DNA from: Streptomyces griseiscabiei
GTDB lineage: Bacteria > Actinomycetota > Actinomycetes > Streptomycetales > Streptomycetaceae
Length of the DNA stretch: 64,000 nucleotides
Direction: 5' to 3'
NCBI RefSeq assembly: GCF_020010925.1
Contig: NZ_JAGJBZ010000002.1
Span: forward strand, 1,240,001-1,304,000
The notes under the pieces are model-generated. The model was not told where the DNA came from. It ran no database searches and saw only the letters and a program-made list of their open reading frames with translations. The first letter of the stretch is position 1. Every line of letters starts with the position of its first letter. Made by a program: the position numbers and the translations under genes. This document shows, in pieces, positions 17,743-25,410 of the stretch.

Positions 17743-18860
17743 CTACGAGTGGTCCGCGCCCTGCGGGGACGGCTGGTGGCCTTGCCCGCGCGAAACGCGG
17801 ATTCCAACTCCCGGCGGGCGTGTTCGGCGGCCTCGTCATTCTTGACCCCGTCGAGCAGGTCCCGGGTGAGGCGTTCGGTGCCAGTGCGCTGGGCCCGCTG
17901 ACAGCCTCGGTTGATCAACGTCATCAGCGAGCCGATGTGCCCGGTGCTACGGGCGAAGAGGTAGTCCGACAGGTCATCGGCGAGCATGCCGGGATACTTG
18001 TCGGTCAGAACGATGCGCTGTTCCAGGGCCAGCAGCAGCTGTCGCCAGTGATGGCGGCCCTGGTCAGTGTCGATGGTGAAGGGCGGCATGTCCAGGCGGG
18101 TGGTACGTCGGCCGGTCTGGGCCAGCGCGGTCTCGCCGACCGCCTCGCCCTCGCTGAACAAGCCTTTGTCCGCGAGCCCTACTCCGACCTTGAGGAGGGT
18201 GACGGGGAACTCGTTGGCGATCCATTTGAGATGGTTGCTGACCTCGATGCCGCTGGTCTTGCGCCATTTGAGGAAGTGCAGGTCGTCCAGTACAAGCAGG
18301 CGGACGTCGCAGGACAATACGCAGTCCAGGGCCTGGAGACCGAGCTGGGCGGCGGTGGAGGTCTGGCGTCCGGGGTGACCGAAGAATTCGAGCATGGCCC
18401 GGTTGAGGTCCTTCATGCCGGTGTTGCCGGTGAGTCCCACCCGGCACACCGGCCACCGCTCGTGCCCCTGCGCGGTGAACGTCCCGTGCTCGGCGATCTC
18501 CCGGCGGTGGAACTCCCGGGCGAAGGCGAGAACGGCGGTGGTCTTGCCCAGCCCCGGAAAAGCATCAACGGCCACGGCCCCCTTGGCCCTGTCCCCGTCC
18601 TGCAGATTGCTGTCCACGATGTCCCACAGGTCCTCGTGCAGCGCGGCCAGCTGAGGAGTACGGATCGGGCCCAGGTTGGCATGCCACTGCCGCCGGGCAC
18701 GGTTGTAGGCATCCCGCTCGGCCGCATCCAGGATCCTCAGCTCATCCCGGCTCAGTACCGGGGGCTGGGAGCGGCCCGGTGCGTCGCAGAACGCCTGGAA
18801 ATCCTCCTTCCGCGACAGCGTCAGAACCGCCGTACTCACCTGTTTCGAGGGAGCGTTCAC
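17739..18860 (-). CDS. tnsC: TnsC/TniB-type AAA+ transposition ATPase
   Basis: A 373-residue AAA+ protein with a P-loop FPGLGKTT (101-108) and Walker B RLLVLDDLHFL (D192/D193), followed by GLTGNTG- and ARSTGHIGSLMTL-type segments seen in TniB/TnsC proteins. In the Tn7/Tn5053 class it is the regulator that links the target-bound TniQ to the transposase and imposes target immunity. It begins with GTG overlapping the tnsB stop and ends overlapping tniQ, so stoichiometry is probably set by coupling. The length suits TniB better than the longer Tn7 TnsC. Confidence 0.88.
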   Translation of the reverse strand: MNAPSKQVSTAVLTLSRKEDFQAFCDAPGRSQPPVLSRDELRILDAAERDAYNRARRQWHANLGPIRTPQLAALHEDLWDIVDSNLQDGDRAKGAVAVDAFPGLGKTTAVLAFAREFHRREIAEHGTFTAQGHERWPVCRVGLTGNTGMKDLNRAMLEFFGHPGRQTSTAAQLGLQALDCVLSCDVRLLVLDDLHFLKWRKTSGIEVSNHLKWIANEFPVTLLKVGVGLADKGLFSEGEAVGETALAQTGRRTTRLDMPPFTIDTDQGRHHWRQLLLALEQRIVLTDKYPGMLADDLSDYLFARSTGHIGSLMTLINRGCQRAQRTGTERLTRDLLDGVKNDEAAEHARRELESAFRAGKATSRPRRARTTRR

Positions 18861-20968
18861 ACGTCCTCCAGCGCGTCGGCGTAGAAGTCGTCCACGTCGG
18901 TCTCGTCGTCATCGCCCATCTCCGCGGCCGGCGCGAGCCTCTCAGACGCTGCCGGTCTCGGCTCGTGGCCCAGGGCCCGGCGTACGGACGGTAGCGAGGC
19001 TGCCTCCGATTCGCCGGTGTCGGGCAGGTCGATAGCGGCTTGTTCACGGGACAGGCGCAGGGCCATACGCCGTTCGGCCAGCGTCGTGCCCAGTCCGAGG
19101 TTCCAGCGTTCCAGGAGGTCCGCGACGGCGAGCCGGTCATCGGGGTAGCGGTACTTCGCAGCGGCCAGCTTCCGGGCGAAGAGCAAGGCGTCCTCACTCA
19201 GCGGCATGCGCGCCGCCGGTGCGTGCTCCCAGGTCAGCGTGTGCCACGTGCGGGTGGCGGGATCGCGGAAGTAGATCCGGGTGATGTCGTCCGGATCGAC
19301 CTGGAACGGCCAGCCGTTCTTGCCCGGCCCGTCATAAGGGCTGCGGATCCCGGGATCCGGCAGACCGGGTCCGCGATAGCGTCGGCGACCGATCTCGACT
19401 CCGTAGTGCTGGATCGTGCGCCACTTCGTGGGCAGGAACTCAAACGCGAGATCGGGGTCCCGTGGGGTCTCGATGTAGCCGGCCCGGGCCATGCCGTGCT
19501 CGAACATCTGCGCTGGGGACATCCGCAGACCTGGCAGGCCCGGGTCGACCAGGCTGGTGTGCGGCCGACAGTGGTAGACCGTCGCTGTCCACTCCCGGAC
19601 GATCGACTCCAGTTCGTCGAGGAAAAAGAACGCGTCTCCTTCCGGGTTCTCTCCGCGGGAGTGGATGTCGGGGCCCTTGTAGGCGGGCAGCGCCTCCAGC
19701 AGCCCCTCACGCAGGGTTCGGAAGTAGCGCTCCACCGGTCCCTTGTCGCGGCCCGTCCGCAAACGCCCGGGCTGGATAGATATCCCCATCCGGCGGCAGA
19801 CGCTGGTCAGATGCTCCGAAACGTAGACCTTGCCGTGGTCGACCACCAGCGTCTCAGGCACCAGCGGCGGCGAGGCCAGCCCGGGCCCGGTGGCCCCCTC
19901 GACGTCGACCAGGACCGTCCTTGGAATGCCGTGCTCGGGCCAGACCGCGTGCCGCGGCCAGTCCCGCCCTGCCGGCCGCGGGCGGAAGCACTGATAGAGC
20001 ACCGCGCTCACGTCCACCGCCTTCGTGGACACCGGCGTCACCCTGATCCCGGTGATGCAGCGGGTGTACCAGTCCATCGCGACCGTTAGCTCGGCCTGCA
20101 CCCACCTCAGCGTCAGCGGATCGAACGCGAATACATCCAACCGCGTGGTGTCCATCAGCAGGTACTCACCCGGCCTCGTCGGCTGCAGCTTCCCGTAGGG
20201 TCCCTCCGGCCTCTCGGCGATATCCCGGTTCCGTTTCGTACTCAGCCGGAACAACGGGTGGCGACGCTCCAGCTCCGCCAGAATCCGGTAAGCCGTCGCC
20301 TGGCTCGGCAGATGAACCGCATCAGGGCCATAACGGGCGATAACGCGTGCTCGGGTGCGTTCGATCACTATCTTGCGCGAAGGCTTCGACTCTCCGGTGT
20401 GCTCGACCATCACCTCCAAAGCCGTCTCCACCCACCGCTCATCAGCTCCAGCCGCCGCCCCGCCAGACTGCTTCCTCTTCGCAACCAGGCCGGCCTCTCC
20501 GTGCCGCCGGAAGTCCGCAACCCACTGCTTGACGGTGCGGACATGAACCCCCAGTTCCATCGCCTTAGCGGCGTACTTGGGCTCCACCGGCCCGCCGGGC
20601 GGATAGTCGCGACGCGGTTCCCCGTCGTGGGCCCACTCAGGACTTCCAGAACGGAAACCTGTCAACAGTTCACGGACATGTGCGGCCCGTTCGAGGACCT
20701 GGAGCCGTTCACCTTCCTGCAGTTGGTCCAGCACCACCGAGGCGATCTCCTCAACATCGTCAGCCTCTGGGCCGGGCTGGTCGGGAATCACGGCCGCCCG
20801 ATCGGAAAACAGCAGTTCTTTCAACGACAGACGCAGAAGTCGGCCCCGACTGTCCCTGAGAACCACCTCATTACCTGCCGTGGTCGCAGCCATCTCCACC
20901 ATCTCGACGGTCTCCCCGTCGTAGCGAAAACGCGTTCCGACCCCCACCCGGGCCCCGGCCCCGCTCAC
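18857..20968 (-). CDS. tnsB: TnsB-type DDE transposase (Mu/rve family)
   Basis: A 703-residue transposase. An N-terminal beta-rich part and a helix-turn-helix (AKAMELGVHVRTVKQWVADF) precede the integrase core. Catalytic residues are D273 (LLMDTTRLDV), D377 (TLVVDHGKVYVS) and E413 (DKGPVERYFRT), spaced as D,D-35-E. A Mu-C-like beta domain and an acidic tail (DDDETDVDDFYADALEDV) follow; the tail may contact TnsC. TnsB binds repeats in both transposon ends and performs strand transfer. The GTG at 20968 was chosen since it overlaps the tnsA stop (GTGA), matching the other junctions in this operon; an earlier in-frame start would overlap tnsA by 127 bases. Confidence 0.92.
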   Translation of the reverse strand: MSGAGARVGVGTRFRYDGETVEMVEMAATTAGNEVVLRDSRGRLLRLSLKELLFSDRAAVIPDQPGPEADDVEEIASVVLDQLQEGERLQVLERAAHVRELLTGFRSGSPEWAHDGEPRRDYPPGGPVEPKYAAKAMELGVHVRTVKQWVADFRRHGEAGLVAKRKQSGGAAAGADERWVETALEVMVEHTGESKPSRKIVIERTRARVIARYGPDAVHLPSQATAYRILAELERRHPLFRLSTKRNRDIAERPEGPYGKLQPTRPGEYLLMDTTRLDVFAFDPLTLRWVQAELTVAMDWYTRCITGIRVTPVSTKAVDVSAVLYQCFRPRPAGRDWPRHAVWPEHGIPRTVLVDVEGATGPGLASPPLVPETLVVDHGKVYVSEHLTSVCRRMGISIQPGRLRTGRDKGPVERYFRTLREGLLEALPAYKGPDIHSRGENPEGDAFFFLDELESIVREWTATVYHCRPHTSLVDPGLPGLRMSPAQMFEHGMARAGYIETPRDPDLAFEFLPTKWRTIQHYGVEIGRRRYRGPGLPDPGIRSPYDGPGKNGWPFQVDPDDITRIYFRDPATRTWHTLTWEHAPAARMPLSEDALLFARKLAAAKYRYPDDRLAVADLLERWNLGLGTTLAERRMALRLSREQAAIDLPDTGESEAASLPSVRRALGHEPRPAASERLAPAAEMGDDDETDVDDFYADALEDV

Positions 20969-21684
20969 GCTGGCTGCCTCAACACATTTGCAGGGCTGAG
21001 CGGTTGGTCGAGATCCGTGCGGAGATCGTGCGCCCAAAGCAAGTGATAGACCGCGGCACGGACGTGGAGTTCGGGCCAACCAGGCAGGCACCGGACTGCC
21101 TCATCCAGCAGGACGCCGTCAAGGTCGGCTCGGCGTAGCGCATCCAGGATCTCGGGTGAGAATAACCAGTCCCGCCGGTAGCCGGCCAGAAAGCGGATGT
21201 TCTCCAGTTCCGCGTCCGGCGGCTCACTCCAGACCTCGTACCGCCAGCCACGGGACTCCACCGCCCGCCGGGTCCAGTCGAAGGTGGATGCCACCTCGGG
21301 CCGACGCAGCCGTTGACGTGGCTTGACGTCAACCACGATAGGTCCCTGGCTGGTGATCAGCAGATAGTCCGGGATGTGCTTGCGGACCTTGTCCGCCGCC
21401 ACGGTCTTCATCAAGAACGGCTGAGCCACGATGCGGTGTACGGACGGATCGAAGTCAGCAAAGAGAAGCCTCGCCAACTCCAGCCGCGACTCATAGATCA
21501 CGTGGTCACGCATCGTCGCCGACCAGTAGGCCCCGGAGTAGTGCTTCTGCCCGCGATACCAACGGAATGTGCGCCACGGGGTCGCCGATCCCAGCAGGTC
21601 GATAGGCACTGTCATCCACGACAGATCGTCGACACACTTGCCGTCTCGCGAGCGAGCACTGACTACTGCGGTGGGACTTTCCAT
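20965..21684 (-). CDS. tnsA: TnsA-type transposon endonuclease
   Basis: A 239-residue TnsA-like nuclease. The restriction-enzyme-like core shows E65 in VIYESRLELARLL, AQPF (87-90), D106 in KHIPDYLLI and VVDVK with K121, corresponding to the E-D-K set of Tn7 TnsA. This subunit cuts the 5' ends so that the element leaves by cut-and-paste. It is the first gene of the operon, about 190 bp from the right end, as in Tn7. The ATG at 21684 was preferred to a GTG at 21768, whose extra residues read through probable end sequence. Confidence 0.9.
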   Translation of the reverse strand: MESPTAVVSARSRDGKCVDDLSWMTVPIDLLGSATPWRTFRWYRGQKHYSGAYWSATMRDHVIYESRLELARLLFADFDPSVHRIVAQPFLMKTVAADKVRKHIPDYLLITSQGPIVVDVKPRQRLRRPEVASTFDWTRRAVESRGWRYEVWSEPPDAELENIRFLAGYRRDWLFSPEILDALRRADLDGVLLDEAVRCLPGWPELHVRAAVYHLLWAHDLRTDLDQPLSPANVLRQPA

Positions 21685-21872
21685 GGCGTATCCCCAACTG
21701 GGTGAGGCCCCGTACGCCCACGATGCCCACCCTCCGTGAGGAGGGCGGGCAGAACCTGCCCCTATCACCCGAATGAGTGAGTACGGCGAGCTGGAGGTCT
21801 CAGCACAACGCCATATATGGCCCTGATATGCAGTCAGCTCTGAGAATGTGGCGCAGTTTTTGAGAACCTACA
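21685..21872. promoter_or_regulatory. Right end of the Tn7-like transposon and tnsA promoter region
   Basis: Read inward from 21872, the end is TGTAGGTTCTCA, then ACATTCTCAGAGCTGACTGC, a CATATATGG palindrome and GTGCTGAGACCTCCAGC. The CTCA and GCTGAC elements resemble the left-end motifs and may be TnsB sites. A transcript for tnsA must start here, so transposase binding could repress its own operon. Confidence 0.5.
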
Positions 21873-22245
21873 ACCGCCGCCCTGGGACACCGTTCGCCGG
21901 GGGCAGACAGGAAAGAGTCGAGAAGGACTGGCCAACGCGCGTAGAGCCATGTCAACGTAGACGACCTTCCCCGCAAATACCCAGGTCAGATAGGTGACTG
22001 GTCCGTGGCTCCGGTGAGCTGCTGAGTCGCTCGCGCCGCTGGCCGTCTCATTCGAACCAAGACCTAGACCGATGGCTTCTGGAGTCGTCGAGCTACACGT
22101 GCTGGAGACCCCGGCCTCTGCCGGGCATCGGATCCAAGGAGGACTCAGGAGGTTCCACACGACGCCGCTCCTTACTTCCGCACCTTGGACGATGCGATCC
22201 CTGCCGTCCCGTACCTCTGCTTTCCGAACCCAAGGAGACCTTCCC
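21873..22245. other. Flank to the right of the transposon
   Basis: A 370-bp stretch without a gene I can support. CCGCC at 21874-21878 may be part of a target duplication. A minus-strand frame briefly reads GPVTYLTWVFAGKVVYVDMA around 21930-22010 but has no start or stop context. The end (22230-22240) holds the AAGGAGA that serves the gene at 22246. Confidence 0.3.
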
Positions 22246-22536
22246 GTGGAACCCTCGGAGATGACCGTCGGTGACGCCATCGACCTCCTGTCGGCGTGTG
22301 ACCGGACCGCGCCCCTGCGGCTGGCGATGAACCCGTTCTTCCCCATGGCCCACCGCCCGGCGCAGGTCGTCGAATCCCGCGACGAGACGGGACGGCCCGT
22401 CGTCTACCTGGCCGAGGGACGGGACGCGGACAGCCAGCTCGGGCATCTGCCTCCCGAGGTAGCCGTCGCCCTGACCTGGCAGGCGCCCGTCCAGGCGCCC
22501 CCGCGCCGCCCCCGCCGCACCGCCCGCGGCCAGTAG
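22246..22536 (+). CDS. Small hypothetical protein upstream of DUF317 gene
   Basis: A 96-residue protein (MEPSEMTVGDAIDLLSACDR...) with an acidic N-terminal helix and a basic Pro/Arg-rich tail (PPRRPRRTARGQ). The GTG at 22246 is preceded by AAGGAGA with a 7-base spacer. It ends 26 bp before the DUF317 gene and is presumably co-transcribed. I do not recognise a domain. Paired genes of this kind occur in Streptomyces plasmids and integrative elements. Confidence 0.6.
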   Translation: MEPSEMTVGDAIDLLSACDRTAPLRLAMNPFFPMAHRPAQVVESRDETGRPVVYLAEGRDADSQLGHLPPEVAVALTWQAPVQAPPRRPRRTARGQ

Positions 22537-22562
22537 ATCCGCACCCAGACCCGGAGGCGCCC

Positions 22563-23372
22563 CTGAACCCCCACGACCCGTTCGACCCGTCCACCCCGAA
22601 CCAGGCTTTGCCCGCGTACTGGGTCGGTCCCCGGCATCTGGCCGGTGACGGCGGACGTCTCTACGACACCGTCGCCGACGCACTCGCCGGCCTGAACTGG
22701 ACGAGCCTGGTGATCATCCGCGGACGACAGGAGCCGGACGAGGCGCCGGAGGACCGGCAGGTCCTACGCAGCACCGTCCTGCACATCAGCCCCGACACCC
22801 TGCGGTGGGCCCAATGGGTGCTGCCGGACGAGCCGTTCCAACTGGGTGACCTGCCGATCGCCTGGCAGGTGTGCGCCCGCGAGGAGGCGACCACGCCGCT
22901 CGCGCAGTGGTCCGCCTACTTCACCCCCGACGTCCCTGGCGAGGCCATCGTCGACTTTCTCTTCGCCCTCGACGCCCGCGAGCAGCCCGCCGCGCAGTTC
23001 GCCCCACCCGAACTCGTCCTCGATGCCGTCACCGCCAACGGCTGGCTCCGCGACATCGATCAGCCCGGCACCGCCGCGATGGACCCGACGTTCACCTCGC
23101 ACCTCGCCCTCGGCGAGGTACCGGCCCTCATCCAGGACGCCGACCCGCGCACCCTGGATACCGGAGGGGATCAGGCGGGCCCGGCCGGATGGCAGGCGTG
23201 GGCAGAGCTGACACTCGGTGCTCCGTGCCTGTGGGCAGCGTCGTTCAGCGGAAGCGTGCCGCACGACCTCGTCGCCGCGTTCGCCGGCTCCCTCAGTTCC
23301 ACAGCCCCGGTCCTGCGCCGCGTGCTGCCCGAGAGCACCCGGGATCGGCTGCTCCGCGCACCGGCCGGCTGA
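22563..23372 (+). CDS. DUF317 domain protein, probable CTG start
   Basis: A 269-residue protein resembling the DUF317 family of Streptomyces: YWVGPRHLAGDG near the N terminus, a repeat-like second half, and conserved Trp-containing motifs (WSAYFTPDVPGEAIVDFL, WAASFSGSVPHDLVAAFA). The function of the family is unknown; members are common on actinobacterial plasmids. A CTG at 22563 lies 5 bases after GGAGG (22553-22557) and gives MNPHDPFDPSTPNQALPAYW. The next start, a TTG at 22608, has no ribosome binding site, so the rare CTG is favoured. Confidence 0.7.
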   Translation: MNPHDPFDPSTPNQALPAYWVGPRHLAGDGGRLYDTVADALAGLNWTSLVIIRGRQEPDEAPEDRQVLRSTVLHISPDTLRWAQWVLPDEPFQLGDLPIAWQVCAREEATTPLAQWSAYFTPDVPGEAIVDFLFALDAREQPAAQFAPPELVLDAVTANGWLRDIDQPGTAAMDPTFTSHLALGEVPALIQDADPRTLDTGGDQAGPAGWQAWAELTLGAPCLWAASFSGSVPHDLVAAFAGSLSSTAPVLRRVLPESTRDRLLRAPAG

Positions 23373-23396
23373 GCGGTACGACCCTGCTCAGTTCCC

Positions 23397-23642
23397 TTGG
23401 CGCGCATCCTCGACGGCAACGGCACCCGCGCCGTTTCCGGCCCTGCCACCGCGATGGCCCGAATAGAGGCTGGCGGCCCGGTCGTGCGGCACGACCGCGA
23501 CGGCGGCACGCACTGGATTGCCGAAGCCGGTTCGGCGGACGAGGGGCGCGAGCACACCCCTGACCTGATGGGGCATCGCACCCCCTGCGCCTATTCGCAC
23601 TACAAGGTGCAATTTCAGAGAACAAAGGAGGACTGCACGTGA
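23397..23642 (+). CDS. Possible small ORF or gene remnant
   Basis: An open frame of 81 residues with coding-like third positions in its middle (RIEAGGPVVRHDRDGGTHWI), but a TTG start without ribosome binding site and an unlikely C terminus reading into the next gene's leader. It may be a worn remnant of a DUF317-linked gene. Confidence 0.25.
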   Translation: MARILDGNGTRAVSGPATAMARIEAGGPVVRHDRDGGTHWIAEAGSADEGREHTPDLMGHRTPCAYSHYKVQFQRTKEDCT

Positions 23643-24226
23643 TTGCCGAACAGCAGGACACGCTCAGTCGTGCACACAAGGCCGTACCTGCCCATGAGCC
23701 GCTTCCCAGCCCCAAGGCGGCCCTGGTGGGAGTTGCGGCGACGGTCTGGGTGCTGCGCCGTTGGGGTCGGCAAGACGACGTGGTGACGCTCCACTCCACG
23801 GAGGATTCCGCGCTCGCCGATCTTGCCGAGTACGTTGGGCTGTCGTGGAGTAACGTCGCCCATCAGAACGACGTCCCTGACCAGCCGCCTGGCGACACCC
23901 GCAAGGCCGTCCAGCTCTACTACGGGCCGGCCCGTGACAGTCGCCCCGATGAGGGCTACAGCCTGTTTGAGCAGGAAGTCACGGCTCACGCGGAGACTCG
24001 TATCGTTCAGCTCGACAGCACCGTTCATCCGCCGCTGGACACCGACGCCTGCCATCGCTGCGGTGGTATCGCCTTCCTCGCCCGCGCCGCCGAGTGGGTC
24101 AGCACCCCCCCCGCGCTGTGCGTCGACTGCCATGAGGCGCTCGGCACCCAGCAGGCCCGGGACGGACACCAGTGTCTTGACGGCTGCCCGCAGCCCGCCA
24201 GTCACACCGGCCTCTGCCGCCCCTGA
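23639..24226 (+). CDS. Hypothetical protein with cysteine-rich C terminus
   Basis: A 195-residue protein with a GTG start preceded by AAAGGAGGA, a strong ribosome binding site. The first 130 residues are unassigned. The C-terminal 65 contain CHRCGG, ALCVDCHEA, CLDGCPQ and a final CRP, plausible zinc ligands. It resembles small accessory proteins of Streptomyces conjugative elements, but no function can be given. A hairpin terminator follows at 24280. Confidence 0.6.
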   Translation: MIAEQQDTLSRAHKAVPAHEPLPSPKAALVGVAATVWVLRRWGRQDDVVTLHSTEDSALADLAEYVGLSWSNVAHQNDVPDQPPGDTRKAVQLYYGPARDSRPDEGYSLFEQEVTAHAETRIVQLDSTVHPPLDTDACHRCGGIAFLARAAEWVSTPPALCVDCHEALGTQQARDGHQCLDGCPQPASHTGLCRP

Positions 24227-24279
24227 GCACGCTGTTCCTTGCCCGGCGCATCGGAACCTGACCGAGCGCCTTCGCCACA

Positions 24280-24319
24280 CCAGAGCCCTGCCTCCCGGAA
24301 ACGGGACGCAGGGCTCTGG
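24280..24319. terminator. Hairpin terminator
   Basis: A 12-bp perfect inverted repeat (CCAGAGCCCTGC at 24280-24291 and GCAGGGCTCTGG at 24308-24319) with a 16-base loop, 53 bp after the stop of the preceding gene. Confidence 0.7.
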
Positions 24320-24390
24320 CGCTGTACCGCCTACGGCTTTGATGAGGAACGCGGGTCTGCCAGCGCGGACGTCGTGGTTCGAAGGCGGTC

Positions 24391-24570
24391 GTGACCTGGT
24401 GTGACACCGGTCGGCAACAGGACGCCTGGTTCTGGAACTGGCACGTTCCCCCAGGCGCGTACCTCCTCGTCAACGCCTCCAGCGGCCACGGACCGCACAG
24501 CCACAACCCGGACGTGCTCTACGTACAGCCCGGCCAGGCCGCCCGCGCCGCTCAACGAGCCGGCCGGTAA
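24391..24570 (+). CDS. Small Trp/His-rich protein
   Basis: A 59-residue frame from GTG at 24391 to TAA at 24568, reading VTWCDTGRQQDAWFWNWHVP and ending with an Ala/Gln/Arg-rich tail. GAAGGCGG lies just upstream as a weak ribosome binding site. Amino-acid composition and third-position G+C support coding. A strong hairpin follows 5 bp after the stop. I do not recognise a family. Confidence 0.5.
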   Translation: MTWCDTGRQQDAWFWNWHVPPGAYLLVNASSGHGPHSHNPDVLYVQPGQAARAAQRAGR

Positions 24571-24574
24571 CGCT

Positions 24575-24610
24575 CTGCTGCCTCCGACCCACGCGGGCCG
24601 GAGGCAGCAG
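24575..24610. terminator. Bidirectional hairpin terminator
   Basis: CTGCTGCCTCCG (24575-24586) and CGGAGGCAGCAG (24599-24610) form a perfect 12-bp stem with a 12-base loop between two converging genes (stops at 24570 and 24628). Confidence 0.75.
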
Positions 24611-24627
24611 CACGTCGTGCGGGCAGG

Positions 24628-25334
24628 TCAGCTCGTCGCTGTGGCCTTGGCGAGGGCCTTGTCGAGGTGGCGGTCGACGAGAGCCGGGGAGCCCGACACG
24701 ATCAGCAGCAGATGACCGTCGCGTACTGCGGTCTGCTTGACCACGGTGCTCCGCCCTCCCGTGGAGAATGTCAGGAGCTGGCTCCACTGCTCATCACCGC
24801 GGTCGCGGGGAGCGGGCAGCTTCTGTGAGGCCACGTCGATGGGGGTGCCGCCCGAGACGACCTGATAGGCCGGGCAGCCGGTCATCGCGTCGAAGATCCG
24901 GGCGACGCCGTCGGACAGTTTGTTCGCGCTGTCGCTGTACAGCTCCTCGGAGATCTCCAAGGAGTCGGCGCCGTAGGTGAAGTCCGCCGTCGCCTTGTGC
25001 GGGAAGGCGAGTGTGCCGCCGGTCGCCGCGTCGCCGCGTCGCCGCCCAGCTTGCTCAGGGTGGGGCAGCCGATGACGGTGACGTCGTCGTGCTCGGCGGG
25101 ACGCTCGGGCGTGCGGACGTAACCGCTGCCGAGGTCGCCCGCGTCGAGCAGGAGCTTGTCCAGGGCGGCTGACGACAGCGGCGATGTCTCCCGCTCGCCG
25201 TTCACCGGGGTGCCGGAGCGAGAGGGGGACGGGGCGGTGGGCGTGGGCTGGCTGGAGGTGGTGGAACAGGCGGGCAGGACGAGGAGGGTGACGGCGGTGA
25301 GGCCGAGGACGGTGGTGGTGACGCGGACGCGCAC
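24628..25334 (-). pseudogene. Lipoprotein gene frameshifted by an 8-bp tandem duplication
   Basis: The first frame gives a lipoprotein signal (VLGLTAVTLLVLPACSTT, lipobox LPAC) and a Ser/Pro/Thr-rich linker, then LSSAALDKLLLDAGDLGSGYV to GGDAAT. Coding then continues in another frame (GGTLAFPHKATADFTYGADS...MEISEELYSDSANKL) to ALAKATATS. At the junction near 25021-25045 the 8-mer GCGGCGAC occurs twice in tandem. Removing one copy restores a single frame of about 233 residues. The intact protein would resemble the sensor-domain lipoproteins of actinobacteria. This is a recent slippage event, a phase-variable tract, or an assembly error. Confidence 0.75.
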
Positions 25335-25410
25335 GGACGGACCCCTTGTACTGGACGGCAGGCTGGGCAGTACGGGCCCGCAGGCCCGGTGGGGTCGTAG
25401 GAGTTGGGGG

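Larger units (their letters stand above)
4683..21872. mobile_element. Array of Tn7-like transposon units
   Basis: The block starts TGTAGGTTCTC (4683-4693) and ends with its exact inverted complement GAGAACCTACA (21862-21872). The terminal TG...CA is typical of the Tn7/Mu transposase family. Inside, four junctions show a right-type terminus (CCYACA) followed 4-6 bp later by a left-type terminus (TGTRGG), at 4893/4898, 7089/7094, 10206/10213 and 10425/10431, dividing the block into five units. Left ends carry internal copies of a GCTG(TG)ACCTGCG-like motif at similar offsets, as expected for TnsB binding sites. CCGCC flanks the left terminus (4678-4682) and recurs one base beyond the right terminus (21874-21878), a possible but inexact target duplication. 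Confidence 0.75.
10431..21872. mobile_element. Unit 5: complete Tn7-like transposon with tnsABC and tniQ
   Basis: The left end TGTAGGTTCTCA at 10431 matches the inverted right end (TGTAGGTTCTCA read from 21872 inward) over 12 of 12 bases. The transposition operon tnsA-tnsB-tnsC-tniQ (21684 down to 15568) starts about 190 bp inside the right end, as in Tn7. Cargo between tniQ and the left end is the trypsin-nSTAND-WD40 gene and a Trypco1 gene. At 11.4 kb it contains everything expected of an autonomous cut-and-paste Tn7 relative. No Cas genes or CRISPR array accompany it, so targeting probably depends on TniQ. Confidence 0.8.

Noticed and set aside
20258..21046. Plus-strand frames opposite tnsB and tnsA
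   Set aside because: Antisense shadows; the minus strand holds all catalytic motifs and coupled starts.
4678..21878. CCGCC on both sides taken as a perfect 5-bp target duplication
   Set aside because: The right copy begins one base beyond the terminal A, and CCGCC is common in this G+C-rich DNA. It is kept only as a possibility.
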